Assembly (NCBI GenBank): GCA_900169235.1 | Contig: FWCC01000515.1 | Span: 1 to 38,398, forward strand | DNA length: 38,398 nucleotides | Reading direction: 5' to 3' | Origin: Zarea fungicola | Lineage: Eukaryota > Ascomycota > Sordariomycetes > Hypocreales > Cordycipitaceae | Part shown: positions 1 to 10,884 of the stretch, piece after piece | How the letters are laid out: every line of letters starts with the position of its first letter | How positions within the stretch are numbered: the stretch's first letter is position 1 | Program-made: the position numbers and the translations under genes | Notes under the pieces: generated by a model | What the model saw: only the letters and a program-made list of their open reading frames with translations | What the model was told of the DNA's origin: nothing | The model's database searches: none

Positions 1-930
1 ATTCCTGTTCTGCGTGACACTTCTCCAGTGCTCCACATCCCCCATTGACGTAACCAAGTAACAAGTCCAAGGTACCTCTGCCTCTGTGCTTTCCGTGTAT
101 CCGTTAGACACACCCACACCCACACCACCACACTCACACTCACACTCACACTCACACACGCACCACACCAAGAGACAACCTTGGGATCCTGTCGACACTC
201 CATCATCACCACCTTTCCGCCCGCAAACAGGAACCCTGTCCATCTTCTATTCTCTCTTACAAGCTCACAGCCACCTGCAGTCATTGGAAATCCTCGCCTG
301 TACACGCCTACTGCATTCTCCAATCTTGTCCGTCGCTTCCTGCAAACGAACGCATACATCCGGCCTACTCGCTATACACGCACCTTCTGTCTTTACAGCT
401 TCACCTCGTGCCCTCTTCATCTTGCTCATCACAGTAGCAATAACAATATAACCGCCTGCACACTACCTCCTCTATCCCTATCCGCCTCGATAATGCTCTC
501 AGCTGCTGTCCGCCAAGCTTGACCCGACCTGCATCCTGTTGGTACCGGTAGCGACAGCGACAAACCATTGGGTACGTACATGGCCCTGGCTGGTGGCTTG
601 ACAAGAATTTGCTTTTCCAAAACGCCATACTCATTGACCTGCACAAAACAGAACGGCGGCCACCTGGTAGCATATACTGCCATTGAAATTCTTGGCGTCC
701 GGCGATCCGAGATTGCCTTTTTCTTTTCTTCCTATTCCGACAATCCACACTCGACACGACGATCCCGGCCTTCCGAGCCGCCGCCTCCGTCTCCGCCTAC
801 GCCTACGCCTACACAGCCCGACCTACCGCACACATTACGCACATACACGTCATCGCACACAAGTAAAAGAGAAACCCAAAATTTCTCACTTGCTTTTCCT
901 ACAAGAAAAACCCCGACTTCTATCCCAGCC
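1..930. other. Upstream/leader region of the SIP5-like gene
   Basis: No gene is supported here. The region is C-rich on the plus strand and holds a short (CACACT)n microsatellite at about 129-160 and several C/T-rich runs typical of fungal promoters and long 5' leaders. An open frame in phase with the SIP5-like start extends upstream to about 568, but its translation is low-complexity and it probably reflects leader sequence rather than protein. Confidence 0.5.
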
Positions 931-3617
931 ATGGGAAACAACAACACAAGGGAGAGCCGCCCCCCCGGTAGCACCGAGGCTCACGAATCCTACCGCTCAG
1001 GCGACGTTCGCGCCCGCAGCCGCAGCACCCGCGGCAACGAGGCACCATTCCTAACCCTCACCGCCGCCGCACAGCGAGAACGCCAAAATGTCCCATTCGA
1101 ACATAGGGAAACCAAGCAGGAACGAGAGGCCCGCCGACTCGAGCGCGAACGCGCCCTCCGACTCAAAGAGAGAGAGCGCAGTCTGCAAGAGGAACATGTC
1201 GACGGTGGCTACCTCGTCACCCTCGGAACCTATACCGGAACCGAAGACTTTAGCAAGCCAGTCGTTCGCCAACTTCAAGTACGTCTCCCCTCTTGACTCG
1301 ACTGATACATGCCTGCATAGTATAAGCAACCTGCATGGTATACGGTAACCTGCAGGGTGCACAGTGACAGGCATGTAACAGGCATGTAAAATATTAACCA
1401 ATTCACCAGCTTGAAAGACGACTCGCCCCATTCTGGAGAGGCCTCAACGACTGGTCCGAGAACTGGGCAGAACATCAACTCGTTGCCGCCGCCCGAGGCC
1501 TCCCCATCCCCGCCGCCGACGAGCCGCCCCCGCCAGAGCTCATAGCGCACATTCCCCACGATCCCAGCCAAAGCCAAATCAACCTCCAAAACCTCACTGT
1601 TCCCATGGGCGAGAGGACATTATCCACCGCCAGCGACCACAGCGGCTCTGGCACAGGCTCTGGCCTGGTATCGCCCGCCACACCCACCACACCCGCAAAG
1701 AGCTCCTCTATGAAGCCCAGAGCGAAAGCCCTTGCCATGGCCTTGACTGGCCATTCACGAAATGCCTCCTATGCCGACCTCCCTCCCACCGAATCAAAAC
1801 TTCCCCACGACCCTTTTGTCAACGGCCAGCTCATTGAAGTCTACCTATACAAGGACGCAACCGAGTGCCCCATCTGCTTTCTCTCCTACCCACCCTACCT
1901 CAACAGCACCCGCTGCTGCGACCAGCCCATTTGCAGCGAATGCTTTGTTCAGATCAAACGCGCCGACCCTCACCTTCCCGAGCACCACCCCGACGGCCAG
2001 GCTCGAGACCCCAACCAAGAGCTCGCACCCGAAGATCCACCCGAAATGCTCATGTCGGAGCCCTCCGCCTGCCCCTACTGCCAACAACCAGAATTTGGCG
2101 TTACCTACGAGCCGCCTCCTTTCCGCCGAGGCATGATCTATTCCTCATCCTCCACCAACCTGGCCTCTTCCTCCAACAGATCTCCCATGTCCTCGCAAAG
2201 CTCCCTGCACTCCACTGCAGCATCCCCCACTAATCTCGCACCACAAACCGGCCGCCGACGAGGGCATAGTTTGTCTGCCAATGCCCCCAATGTCATTACC
2301 ACCGATCGCATTCGCCCTGACTGGTCCGCAAAACTGGCTGCCGTTAGAAACCACCAGGCTCGTCGCGCTGCAGCCGCCACAGCCCTACACACGGCCGCCT
2401 TTCTCGTCGGCGGCGGCGGTAGTGAGCAACGCTCCATTCTCCGCTCTGGCCGATTTGGTCGGCGCAACACGGGCTCAGGCTCGGGTACCGGCACACCTGG
2501 AAATGGCTTGGAGGTGGACGGAAACGAGTCGGCGGAACGGGCATCGTCCATGTTTAATGCAGACGGCACCCGCCGCTCCCGCATGGACGAGCTGGAGGAC
2601 ATGATGTTTATGGAAGCCGTCCGACTCTCCCTCGCCGCCGAGGAGGAACGCAAGAAGAAGGAGCTCAAGGCCTATCGCAAGGACGCCAAGAAGAGAGAGC
2701 AGGCAGAGAAGAAGGCAGCAAAAAAGGCAGCCAAAGATCCATATGGAGGCAGCGTCAGCGGCGCAAGTGGCAGCAATCTCTCTCTCGGGCTGGGCAGGAA
2801 GCGCGGCAACAGCGCGGCCAGCAATTTACGCGTCGAAGCCACCGTCCACAGTGCAGTCCACAGCGCCTCTCAGTCGCCCAAGTGGGACAGTGCCAGTGAG
2901 CACGCACGCGATGCCAGTCCCGCTGGTGATGGCAGCAGCAGTGGAAAAGGCAAGCTGGTCGATCGCCAAGCCCATGACGCACCCACGGACAGCGGGGCTT
3001 CCCTGGCCATACCCATCCGCAGCGGCGGATCCCACCTGCGACAAATGAGCAATGCGTCGTCCCTGGGCTCCTCGCTCGCCGACTCTGCTCCTGGTAGCTA
3101 CACTGGTACCGGATTTCACCCCGATGGCAGAAAGACGCGCAGCGACAGCTCCAATGGCGGCGACGAAGGGTCCGAACCCATGTTTAACTTTCGGAGCCTG
3201 GCGGAGCTTGTTGGTGTGAATATTGATGAGGGTACGGCCATTCCCGAACATGACGAGGAAGAGACGACAGAAGGGGTAGAAGCAGCAGCAACAATTCACA
3301 AGGACAAGGAACCAGAGACGGAACCGGAGCATGTCGAGACTTGCGGCCAGGAATCTCTGGGCCGGCCCTTGTCGCAGGTCAAGGAAGAGGGCCAGGAAGA
3401 CGAGTACGCGTCGGAGCACAAGCCCAGCGTGGAGACGGTGGAAACGACAGAGAAGCCGGGCGAGAAGAAGGAGCTGGAGCCCAGACGTGCCCTGGATACA
3501 GAGGAGACGCTGACGTCGACGACGGAACCGGAGGAGGAGCAGGGACGTGTCGGGGGTGGCAAGTCGCCTGAAGGGGCCGTCTTGGTTGAGAATGCCGTTT
3601 CTGCCGAGGCCAAGTAA
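931..3617 (+). CDS. SIP5: SIP5-like protein with zinc-ribbon/RING-like cysteine cluster
   Basis: Two exons, 931-1278 and 1410-3617, give about 851 aa; the intron has donor GTACGT, an ATTAAC branch-like site and acceptor CAG. The start at 931 opens with MGN, as expected for fungal SIP5-like proteins. Visible parts are an Arg/Glu-rich helical stretch at about 55-95, a cysteine cluster at about 265-355 (a CPIC motif, then CCDQPICSEC, and a closing CPYC followed by an FGVTYEPPP-like patch), a Lys/Glu/Ala-rich coiled-coil at about 505-560, and a long disordered Ser- and Glu-rich tail. Yeast Sip5 was described as a binding partner of Snf1 kinase and the Glc7 phosphatase regulator Reg1, which suggests a cytoplasmic role in glucose signalling; this is knowledge of the family, not visible here. 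It converges with the next gene. Confidence 0.9.
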
Positions 3618-4086
3618 CCAGACTTGATATGAGTGATTTCATGTAAGGAGAAGTGATTTTCAACTTTTTTTTTTCAGGGGTTTGAAGATTTGATTTTTCA
3701 TCTTTCTCAAGGGGTTAAAGATGGATATGAATTCTTTTTTTTTAAGATGTTTGGAGTGATTTATACATTTCTGTTTGGAGTCTTTCGTCATGGAAAATGC
3801 AGTGGGGTTTGATGGTTGGGGTTGGGGGATGGGAAACGCATAAAATTGGCCAATATACAGCGTTGTTTTTTCTCTTCTTTTTTTTCTCTTCTTCTTTTTT
3901 TCTCTTTTTCTATTTGGGCATGAATTACAATACTGTCGATATAGCGTTTTTTTGATTTTTAGTCTATCAATGTATGGAGATGATTTGTCTCCATGTTCTA
4001 ACGATGCTAATTTCTCGTGATGTGGATTCATGACGATAAGAGGATACGGATGTTGATGAGAATATTTATGAGATGGTTTCAAGTTG
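3618..4086. other. Convergent 3' intergenic region, T-rich
   Basis: This spacer between two converging genes holds T-rich and CT-rich runs, notably about 3868-3912, consistent with 3' UTR and polyadenylation sequence for both genes. No gene is seen. Confidence 0.5.
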
Positions 4087-5298
4087 TCAACTCTTTCGAA
4101 TCTCGGCCCTAAACTTTTCCATCCAGTCGGAAAACTCATCCTGTCCACCCGTCCAGGACAGACTCAGCAGCTCGCCCACCGTAAAAGCCGCGAGAAAACA
4201 GCCGTCGGCGGCTTCGTCAATGGCCGTGGGGTCCATGTCATAGAAGCAGGTGGTCAGGTCGCCGAATCTTTCTGGGAGAGCGCGCAGCAGGTCGGCGACC
4301 TCGTCTAGGCGCTCCGGTATCGTTGACGTCCTGTCGGGGAAAAAGCGTTTAGAAGGAGAAGATGGCTGCGGTGGTGGTGGTGGTGGTGGCAAAGGAGGAA
4401 GCTGCTTTAGACGACGCTTGATAATGGCCTGGTAGAGGAGAATGACGAGACGGAGGCGGCGCAGGGTGGACTCGAGACGGGGCCGGATGCCGTCTGGATC
4501 GTCGCGGGGTATGGCCTGGCTGGAGTTCATAAAGTCGTCAATCAAGTCTTGGGCTGAAGTTGTGGCGTTGGCGGTTGATGTTTCTTGGTTGTTGTCATCT
4601 TCATGTGCGGTGTCGTCTTCCTCGTCATCGTCGTCGTCTTCCTCGTCGCCCCATTCCTTCAACTCCTCCATGACATCTTTTAACGTATCCTTCCACTCGC
4701 CCGCCTTGCTGACGAGAAAGCCACTGATGCCCTTGTTGACGAGCGCCAGCACCTCGTCGCACGAGGACCAGAGTATGCCCGTGGCCGGCAGGCTGCCCTT
4801 GCCATCGGTGGCGCTGCCGGTGCGCTTGTCGGCGGAGAGGACCTTGCCGTCGGCGGGAATCTTGGCGAGGAGCTCATTGAGGTTGAGGAGAACGCGGGAG
4901 GAGCGCCAGGCCAGCTCCTTGCGGAAACAAGCCGTGTATTGTGTGGGATCGCAGGCCTGGACGGCGGTGGTGATGCCGAGGATGGGGCCGGCGAGGAGCT
5001 GGTTGAGGATGTCGACAATGGCGGAGGGGGTAAAGGGCTCGTTAATGATGAGGAGGGAGAGCTTGGTGGAGTGTGCGCGGACGAGGGTGGCGGCGTCGCG
5101 GGAGAGGGCTATGGGGTCGATTTTTTTGTCCTTGGACTCTTTGTCGTCGCTGTGGGAGGAGGCATGGTCGGGAGTGAGGGTTGGGTCGTTGTGTATGCGC
5201 AGGAGTGTGGAGGCGAGCTGGTCGCATAGAGCTTGTGTGGATTTGACGGTGGCGGCAAGACGCGCTTGAGCGGCCGAGCCGGTTATAGAGGATGACAT
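4087..5298 (-). CDS. GCIP (Grap2/cyclin-D-interacting) domain protein
   Basis: A single-exon gene of 403 aa. The N-terminal half (about residues 60-205) matches the pattern of the GCIP/CCNDBP1 family: a helical bundle with conserved stretches such as NEPFTPSAIVDILNQLLAGP and RVLLNLNELL. A strongly acidic Asp/Glu run lies at about 217-232 and a run of prolines at about 300-312, after which a second helical segment closes the protein. In animals the family binds cyclin D and the Grap2 adaptor; the fungal role is unknown, so only the fold is called. The start is the first ATG of the frame, followed by MSSSITGSA. It is divergent from the glucosidase II beta gene, with about 760 bp between starts. 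Confidence 0.82.
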   Translation of the reverse strand: MSSSITGSAAQARLAATVKSTQALCDQLASTLLRIHNDPTLTPDHASSHSDDKESKDKKIDPIALSRDAATLVRAHSTKLSLLIINEPFTPSAIVDILNQLLAGPILGITTAVQACDPTQYTACFRKELAWRSSRVLLNLNELLAKIPADGKVLSADKRTGSATDGKGSLPATGILWSSCDEVLALVNKGISGFLVSKAGEWKDTLKDVMEELKEWGDEEDDDDDEEDDTAHEDDNNQETSTANATTSAQDLIDDFMNSSQAIPRDDPDGIRPRLESTLRRLRLVILLYQAIIKRRLKQLPPLPPPPPPPQPSSPSKRFFPDRTSTIPERLDEVADLLRALPERFGDLTTCFYDMDPTAIDEAADGCFLAAFTVGELLSLSWTGGQDEFSDWMEKFRAEIRKS

Positions 5299-6060
5299 GG
5301 TGCGTGACAGGAATACGCAGTGTGTCTTTTGTATGTCGAGGGTGTCTTGTTATGGCTGCATGGTTTGCATGGTTTGCGATGAGCGATGATGGAAAATAAA
5401 TTTTGGCGGGGTGGAGGGGCAACTTTGGCGGGCGGGCAGAAGAAGCCGGCCAGTGCTCTGCCACTACGCAGGAGTGGGTGCTAGCACATGTAGCGGCAGC
5501 GACAGGGACGGCAAGTAGAGCACTAATTACAAGGTCAGATGGCATTTTGTCATTTTAGTGGCCTGGATAATATCTGTTGAATATAGTAAAAACTATGATA
5601 CTCCCTACAAATTATATTTACACCATGAAAAATAAGAGCATTTTTCATGGTCTGTTATATTTAAGTTCGTTGGTTGTCTTTGCTCGGCCATTTCCTGCGG
5701 CAGCGTAGAGCCGAACCAGGCACAAAACTTTGGCCCAATACCTATAGTGAGCAGTGGCAGTGAGCAGTGGCAGTGAGTAGTTGGCAGTTGGAGGTACAAA
5801 GCCAAGTGGAGCTCTGCGCCAAACATTTCCGCCACAGGGGTCCCTTGCAGATTCCAGGCCATTCAGGGCACTGGTCCACTGAACAGCTGTAGCTCGGCTG
5901 CCGGAGCTTGTTAGGAGTATTCGCAGCTTGTCCAAGTCCAAGCTGCTCCCTTTGACCACATGTCCACTCCCATCGGTGTATTCCATCGACTTCCCATCAA
6001 CCGCCCCAACTCTGGTCACAACAACTCAATCCCGTTGTTCACCAGAGAGGCTCCCACCAA
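5299..6060. other. Divergent promoter region with short tandem repeat
   Basis: This is the spacer between the divergent GCIP-like and glucosidase II beta genes. At 5745-5790 there is an imperfect tandem repeat of a 13-nt unit (GTGAGCAGTGGCA, about three copies, decaying on the right). The rest is mixed sequence with no gene. Confidence 0.5.
5745..5790. repeat. Short imperfect tandem repeat
   Basis: About three copies of a GTGAGCAGTGGCA-like unit, seen directly in the sequence, in the putative 5' region of the glucosidase II beta gene. It is probably a minor minisatellite. Confidence 0.7.
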
Positions 6061-7911
6061 ATGATGCACACCACATCGCAGGCATTGGCCCTGGCCACCG
6101 CCATGGCCGCCTCCCTGGTTGCTGCTGGCAGCATCCCGCGCGGCGTCGGGCCAGAGTGTATGTAGAGACAACATACTAGCCTTCCTTCCGGCTACCTCTT
6201 CTGAATTTGCCTGACAATATCCATTCTGCAGTTGCCTCACACTACCAGCACAAAGACACCTTCCGCTGCATCGCCAACCCCGACATCCAAATCGCCTCCT
6301 CCCGCGTCAACGACAACACCTGCGACTGCCCCGACGGATCAGACGAACCTGGCACCGCCGCCTGCGCTCACATCGACCCTCTATCCCCCCAGCAGCCCCT
6401 GCCCGGCAGCTCCTCCGGCACCACCCACGCTCAGAACTCCCTGCCCGGCTTCTGGTGCGCCAACAAGGGCCACATTGGCGCCTACGTGCCCTTCATCTAC
6501 GTCAACGACGGCATCTGCGACTATGATCTCTGCTGTGACGGCAGCGAGGAGTATGCCTCGGTCGGCGGCACCAAGTGCGAGAACCGCTGTGCTGAAATCG
6601 GCAAGGAGTACCGACGCCTCGCCCAGGAAAAGGACGCCAAAATGAAGAATGCCCAGACCCAGCGCGCCAAGATGATTGCCGACTCGCGCGCCCTCCGCGT
6701 CCAGACACAAGCCCGCATCACCGAGCTCGAGTCCGAGATTCGCATGGCTCAGGCCCGAAAGGTCGTCCTCGATGCCAAGTACAAGGACCTCCAGAAGAAG
6801 GACCGCAATCGGGTCGTCAAGTCTGGTGCCGGCGGCGGGAAGCTGGGTGTCCTCATTAGCCAGGCCAAGAGCCGTGTCAATGAGCTGCGCGAGACCCTGA
6901 CCAAGGTTGCCGATGAGCGCGACAAGCTGCGCATCAAACTCAACGAGCTCGATACCGTACTCCGCACCCTCAAGGAAGAGTACAATCCCAACTTTAACGA
7001 TGAAGGCGTCAAGGCGGCCGTCAAGTCGTTTGAGGACTATGCTGCCCGCGAGGCCGGACACTCGTTTACCGGCGAAGATGATGTCTCGAGCGTTCTTGCC
7101 GAGGATGGAGAACATAGCGGCATCAACTGGGTCGAATTCGAGTCTGCCCAGGACGACGACACTGAGATTCGTAAGAAACCACTATTCCTCCCATGCCTCC
7201 TCCCACGCCTCCCTTGCCTGCCATGCTCTGATGTAGTCACTGACCAAGTATAATACATGTATAGTCTACTCGTTCGATGCCTATCTACCCGCCTCACTAC
7301 GAAACTTTATTCGCGATCAAAAGGCCGCCCTCCGAGACTGGTTTGTCGCCAACGGACTATTGGCCGAAAAGGAAAATACCGCCACCGAGTCACAGGCCAC
7401 CAAGGAGGCCCGCGAGGCCGCCGACGCGGTGGACAGCGAGCTGCGCACCAAGGAGCAGGATCTCGAGTCCCAAAAGACGGACCTGTCGGCCGAGTACGGC
7501 CCCTCGGAAATCTTCCGCGCCCTCAAGAACCAGTGCATCGAGATTGACGCCGGCGAATACACCTACGAGCTCTGCTGGCTCGACAAGACGATGCAAAAGT
7601 CCAAAAAGGGCCACGGAAACACAAACATGGGCAACTTTAAGCGCATCGACCACGAGCTGGCCGACGACGAGGACCGCCTCGACGGCAAGAGCCTCGGCAA
7701 AGGCACCCGCATGGTCCTCCGCTACGAGGACGGCCAGGCCTGCTGGAACGGCCCCAACCGCAGGACCGACGTCTGGCTCGGATGCGCCGACAAGGAGGAG
7801 CTCTGGCGCGTCACCGAGGCGGAAAAGTGCGTCTACAAGATGGAGGTGGGCACCCCGGCCGCCTGTGACGAGCAGCTCAACGCACAAGGGCATGTAAGGG
7901 ACGAATTGTAA
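6061..7911 (+). CDS. GTB1: Glucosidase II beta subunit (PRKCSH/Gtb1 type), ER lumen
   Basis: Three exons, 6061-6157, 6232-7170 and 7265-7911, give 560 aa. Residues 1-24 form a signal peptide, directly followed by the family hallmark GVGPEF across the first junction. A cysteine-rich LDLa-like region with NDNTCDCPDGSDEPGT and DGICDYDLCCDGSEE lies at about 40-125, a long coiled coil at about 128-270, an acidic linker, and an MRH (mannose-6-phosphate receptor homology) lectin domain at about 436-546. The protein ends in RDEL, an ER-retrieval signal. The subunit retains and targets the catalytic alpha subunit that trims glucose from N-glycans in the calnexin cycle. Every intron is GT-AG and the phases match. 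A second in-frame ATG follows immediately at 6064. The stop codon lies inside a degenerate tandem duplication (7890-8045). Confidence 0.95.
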
Positions 7912-8045
7912 TTACCAAAATAGACGGCTTTGACAAATAAAACTGCTTAAACAGCTGTGAGCATAGATGTGAGAGACGAATTAAAATCCGAAACAAAATA
8001 AAACTGCCCAGATAGCTTTGAGCATATATGTGGAGGAGTAGTATT
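7890..8045. repeat. Degenerate tandem duplication spanning the GTB1 3' end
   Basis: Similar blocks recur about 61-75 nt apart. The GACGAATT of the RDEL tail at 7900 returns at 7975; AATAAAACTGC at 7936 returns at 7997; and GAGCATAGATGTG near 7960 returns as GAGCATATATGTG near 8021. The first copy includes the last coding codons and the stop of the gene, and the later copies lie in its 3' region. Confidence 0.65.
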
Positions 8046-8417
8046 GACACTGATTACCTGAGATGTGCATGTGAGGAGTAGACATGCAACACAGTTGGGC
8101 AACGCCATTTCCATCAATTACTTTCGAAAAAAAAAAGATAAAACAGGCCATTCCAGTATTTATAATTCATTGGCAACATCAACATATTGAATCGTCAATA
8201 TCCGCCGACTTTATTCACTGCACGTGACGATCCAAGTAATTCCGCCTGTAAACAGCAGCATGACATGAGGGGATACCAAACATCTCCGCTTTGCACCTTT
8301 CGACAAGTATTCAACACCGTCCTCGCCATGCCTTGAGAAACAATTCTCCAATTTAAAAAAAGAAAAGAAAAGAAAAAACTAAAATAGCTATATTTATTAG
8401 AACTCTTCCTTTACAAC
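7912..8417. other. Intergenic region, GTB1 3' end to MFS promoter
   Basis: Apart from the degenerate duplication at its left end, this region holds a CACGTG palindrome at 8221-8226 (a possible bHLH site about 190 bp before the transporter start) and an A/G-rich tract at about 8356-8378. No gene is seen. Confidence 0.45.
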
Positions 8418-10468
8418 ATGACCCTCTCCAAACACCCCGTTGGCACTCGCCGCCTCTACCGCGTCTGCCTCCAGCTCGCCCTCGGCTCCTCCCTCTGGGG
8501 CTACAACATTGGCATCCTCTCCTCCGTCCTCGTCCACCCGGGCTGGCGCCTGGCCCTCCACCACCCGGCCCCTTCCCAGAGGGGTCTCGTCACCGGCCTG
8601 TACTACCTGGGCACCCTGCTGTCGTACCTGTTCCTCTCGCATCCGCTCGCCGACATGCTGGGCCGTCGGGCGGCGGCGCGGACGGGCACGCTGGCCCTCT
8701 GTGTGGGCGCGCTGGTCATGGCCGCGGCCGGTGGGCGGCATGCGCTCGGCATCATGGTTGCTGGGCGGGTGATTTGCGGTCTTGGGGTGGGTGTTGTGAG
8801 CACGACTGTGCCGCTTTATCAGAGGTATGACACATTTGAGGGAGGGGTTTATCCTTTCAAAGTTGATTGTGTTTTGATACTTGGAAGTTGAGTCGATGAG
8901 ACAGAATCTAATAAGGGATTGTCTGCAGTGAGATTTCTCCAGCAAAGGAACGAGGCAAATATGTCACTGTTAATCATGTTGGCTTCATCGCTGGCCTTGC
9001 AAGCGGTCTGTGGTAAGAAGCGAACCTTTTTTCATCTTACACGGAAGAGTAAGCATGTACTAATCATTTCTGTCATTTCTGTCTTTTCTGGCAGGGCTGG
9101 ATACTTTATCACCTTTTGGAAGAATGCTGCGGGAGAGTACTGGGGCTGGAGAATCCTCATTCTCTTTCAGATTCTCCCAGCTCTCATCTTCACGGCCATG
9201 TTGCCGTCCATGCCAGAAACGTACATATCCTGTTTACACTGGAGGGGAACAAAACTGTAAAAGCTAATGACGAATAGACCGAGATGGCTGCTTCAGCGCG
9301 GCGACATGGAAAAGGCTAGCAAAGTCCTCCACTGGCTCCGAGAAGGCGTGGACGAATCCCATGAGATTATCCACGAGCTGCACACGATTGACCATGACAT
9401 TGATGCCCACCCTTCGTCCCACGGCTCATCGTTTCTCTCCAAATCGGCCGCCCTCTTCCGGGAGAAGCCGCTCTTTGCCCGCATGTGGCGCGCGTTTTTG
9501 CTGCAGTTTCTCGCGCAAATGTGTGGCGCCACGGCCATGAAGTACTACCTCCCGACCCTGCTCAAGGCGCTCGGCGTCAATGTCCGTCTCGCCCTCATGG
9601 CCGGCGCCGTCGAAATGACGCTCAAAATTGGCATGACGGTCGTCGAGATGTGGATTATTGATCGTCTCGGCCGGAAGGCCTGCATTGCCGGCGGGAGCGC
9701 TGTCATGGCGGCTGCCATGCTGGTACGTTCCATCATGTTTTTTTTGCTTGAAAAACAAAATGAATGCCTCTAGGAAAGTTGACAAGATTGACGAGGATTA
9801 GGTCAACGGCGTATTGCCGCAAATTTTTCCAAATAATGTGACCCCAGCAGCGGATGCCATCTGCATTGTCTTCATCTTCATATATGCCATGGGCTACAGT
9901 CTAGGGCTTGGGCCGGCTGCCTGGGTTTACAGCTCCGAGGTATGTGCACAACAGCAATAAAGCGAGTGTGTTAACGGCGGCAAGGGAGCTGACTCGGATG
10001 GAACCAGATATTCCCAACCACCTATCGTGCTCGTGGCCTCAACTTTGCTGCCTCTGGTGGTTCCATCGGAAGCATCATTGTTGCGCAAGTATGGCCTGTT
10101 GGTGTTGCCAAATTTGGTAGCAGGGTCTACTTTTTCTTCATGGTTGTCAATGCCATCTGCGTACCGGTTTGTACCCCGACTCTCTTCTGCGTGACCATGA
10201 CGGAGGCTAATTTCAGTTTTTTTTTTGTTTACATCTAAAGGTAATATGGACACTTTACCCGGAAACCAAGGGCTGTGCCTTGGAGGATATGGATGCATTG
10301 TTTGACCAATTCAGCAGTGGCGAAAGCCCAACTGTGGACTTGCATGGGTTGGCCAACGACACTGGGAATGACGATGCAGACTCAAGTGCGCATACTGGCC
10401 AGCCGAGAAACGCAAGGACACCCGCTGATCATGAAGCAGGCGAAGACCAGCCTTTGCTTGCACAGTAG
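8418..10468 (+). CDS. MFS sugar porter (hexose transporter-like)
   Basis: Seven exons (8418-8824, 8929-9012, 9095-9220, 9278-9722, 9802-9939, 10008-10166, 10241-10468) join in frame to 528 aa. Sugar-porter signatures appear in order: LWGYNIG in TM1, DMLGRR in the TM2-3 loop, a VPLYQSEISPAKERGK loop after TM4, PETPRWLL after TM6, DRLGRKA in the TM8-9 loop, LGPAAWVYSSEIFPTTYRARG at TM10-11, and PETKGCALEDMDALF after TM12. This is the usual length and layout of a fungal plasma-membrane hexose/proton symporter. The TM7 region reads FLAQMCGATAMKYYLPTLL, less typical than the QQ-SG motif of well-studied hexose carriers, so the substrate is unsure. Introns are short and GT-AG. Confidence 0.93.
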
Positions 10469-10884
10469 ATTGGCTCGATGAGCTGCATGCAGGCGGTGTA
10501 AGAAATGACAGTCTAGGTTTGCGTAGGCTAGCTCGAATCTAGGCCCTGATTCATGAGCCGTTTCAACGACAACCCTGGGCCACTGGTTTCAAGCCGCAAA
10601 CGCCAAAACGTGGCTAATCATTATTAACTACCAGTGCCGGGTGCTATTGCAATCGGCGATACCGACTAGGAGGGTGCGGCACACACTCAGACTTCACCAC
10701 TTCTGGCTAGTTCTACTCTGGTGCACGGCAATGTTGCAAAGCCAAAATCATGTTTCGGGCTGAGCTCTAAGCTCTTTTATCATAGTAAAAAAGTTTAAGC
10801 TACAACGAGACGGTATATAATAACAGGCCTGGCCCGCTGCCCGTGCCTTTTTTGAGCGGCTCATCGAACTGGCAAAACTCCACA
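10469..10884. other. Promoter region of the Pth11-like receptor
   Basis: This 416-bp spacer lies between two plus-strand genes and shows no gene. It marks the change from the GC-rich core block to the accessory region. A TATA-like box is annotated separately at its right end. Confidence 0.45.
10814..10820 (+). promoter_or_regulatory. TATA-like box of the Pth11-like receptor
   Basis: TATATAA lies about 65 bp before the ATG at 10885, a plausible spacing for a short leader. The assignment rests on motif and position only. Confidence 0.4.

Noticed and set aside
129..160. CACACT repeat considered as a telomere-like or regulatory array
   Set aside because: It is a short simple-sequence microsatellite and does not match the TTAGGG telomere unit.
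568..930. N-terminal extension of the SIP5-like protein
   Set aside because: The frame is open, but the translation is Pro/Thr/Ser low-complexity and the conserved-looking start is MGN at 931.
4442..5269. Long open frame of 275 codons on the plus strand
   Set aside because: It lies antisense to the GCIP-like gene, is Ser/Arg-rich low-complexity in translation and mirrors the GC-rich codons of the real gene.
6381..7115. Open frame of 244 codons on the minus strand
   Set aside because: It is antisense to the coiled-coil exon of glucosidase II beta; the Leu/Ala/Gly-rich translation is a by-product of its codon bias.
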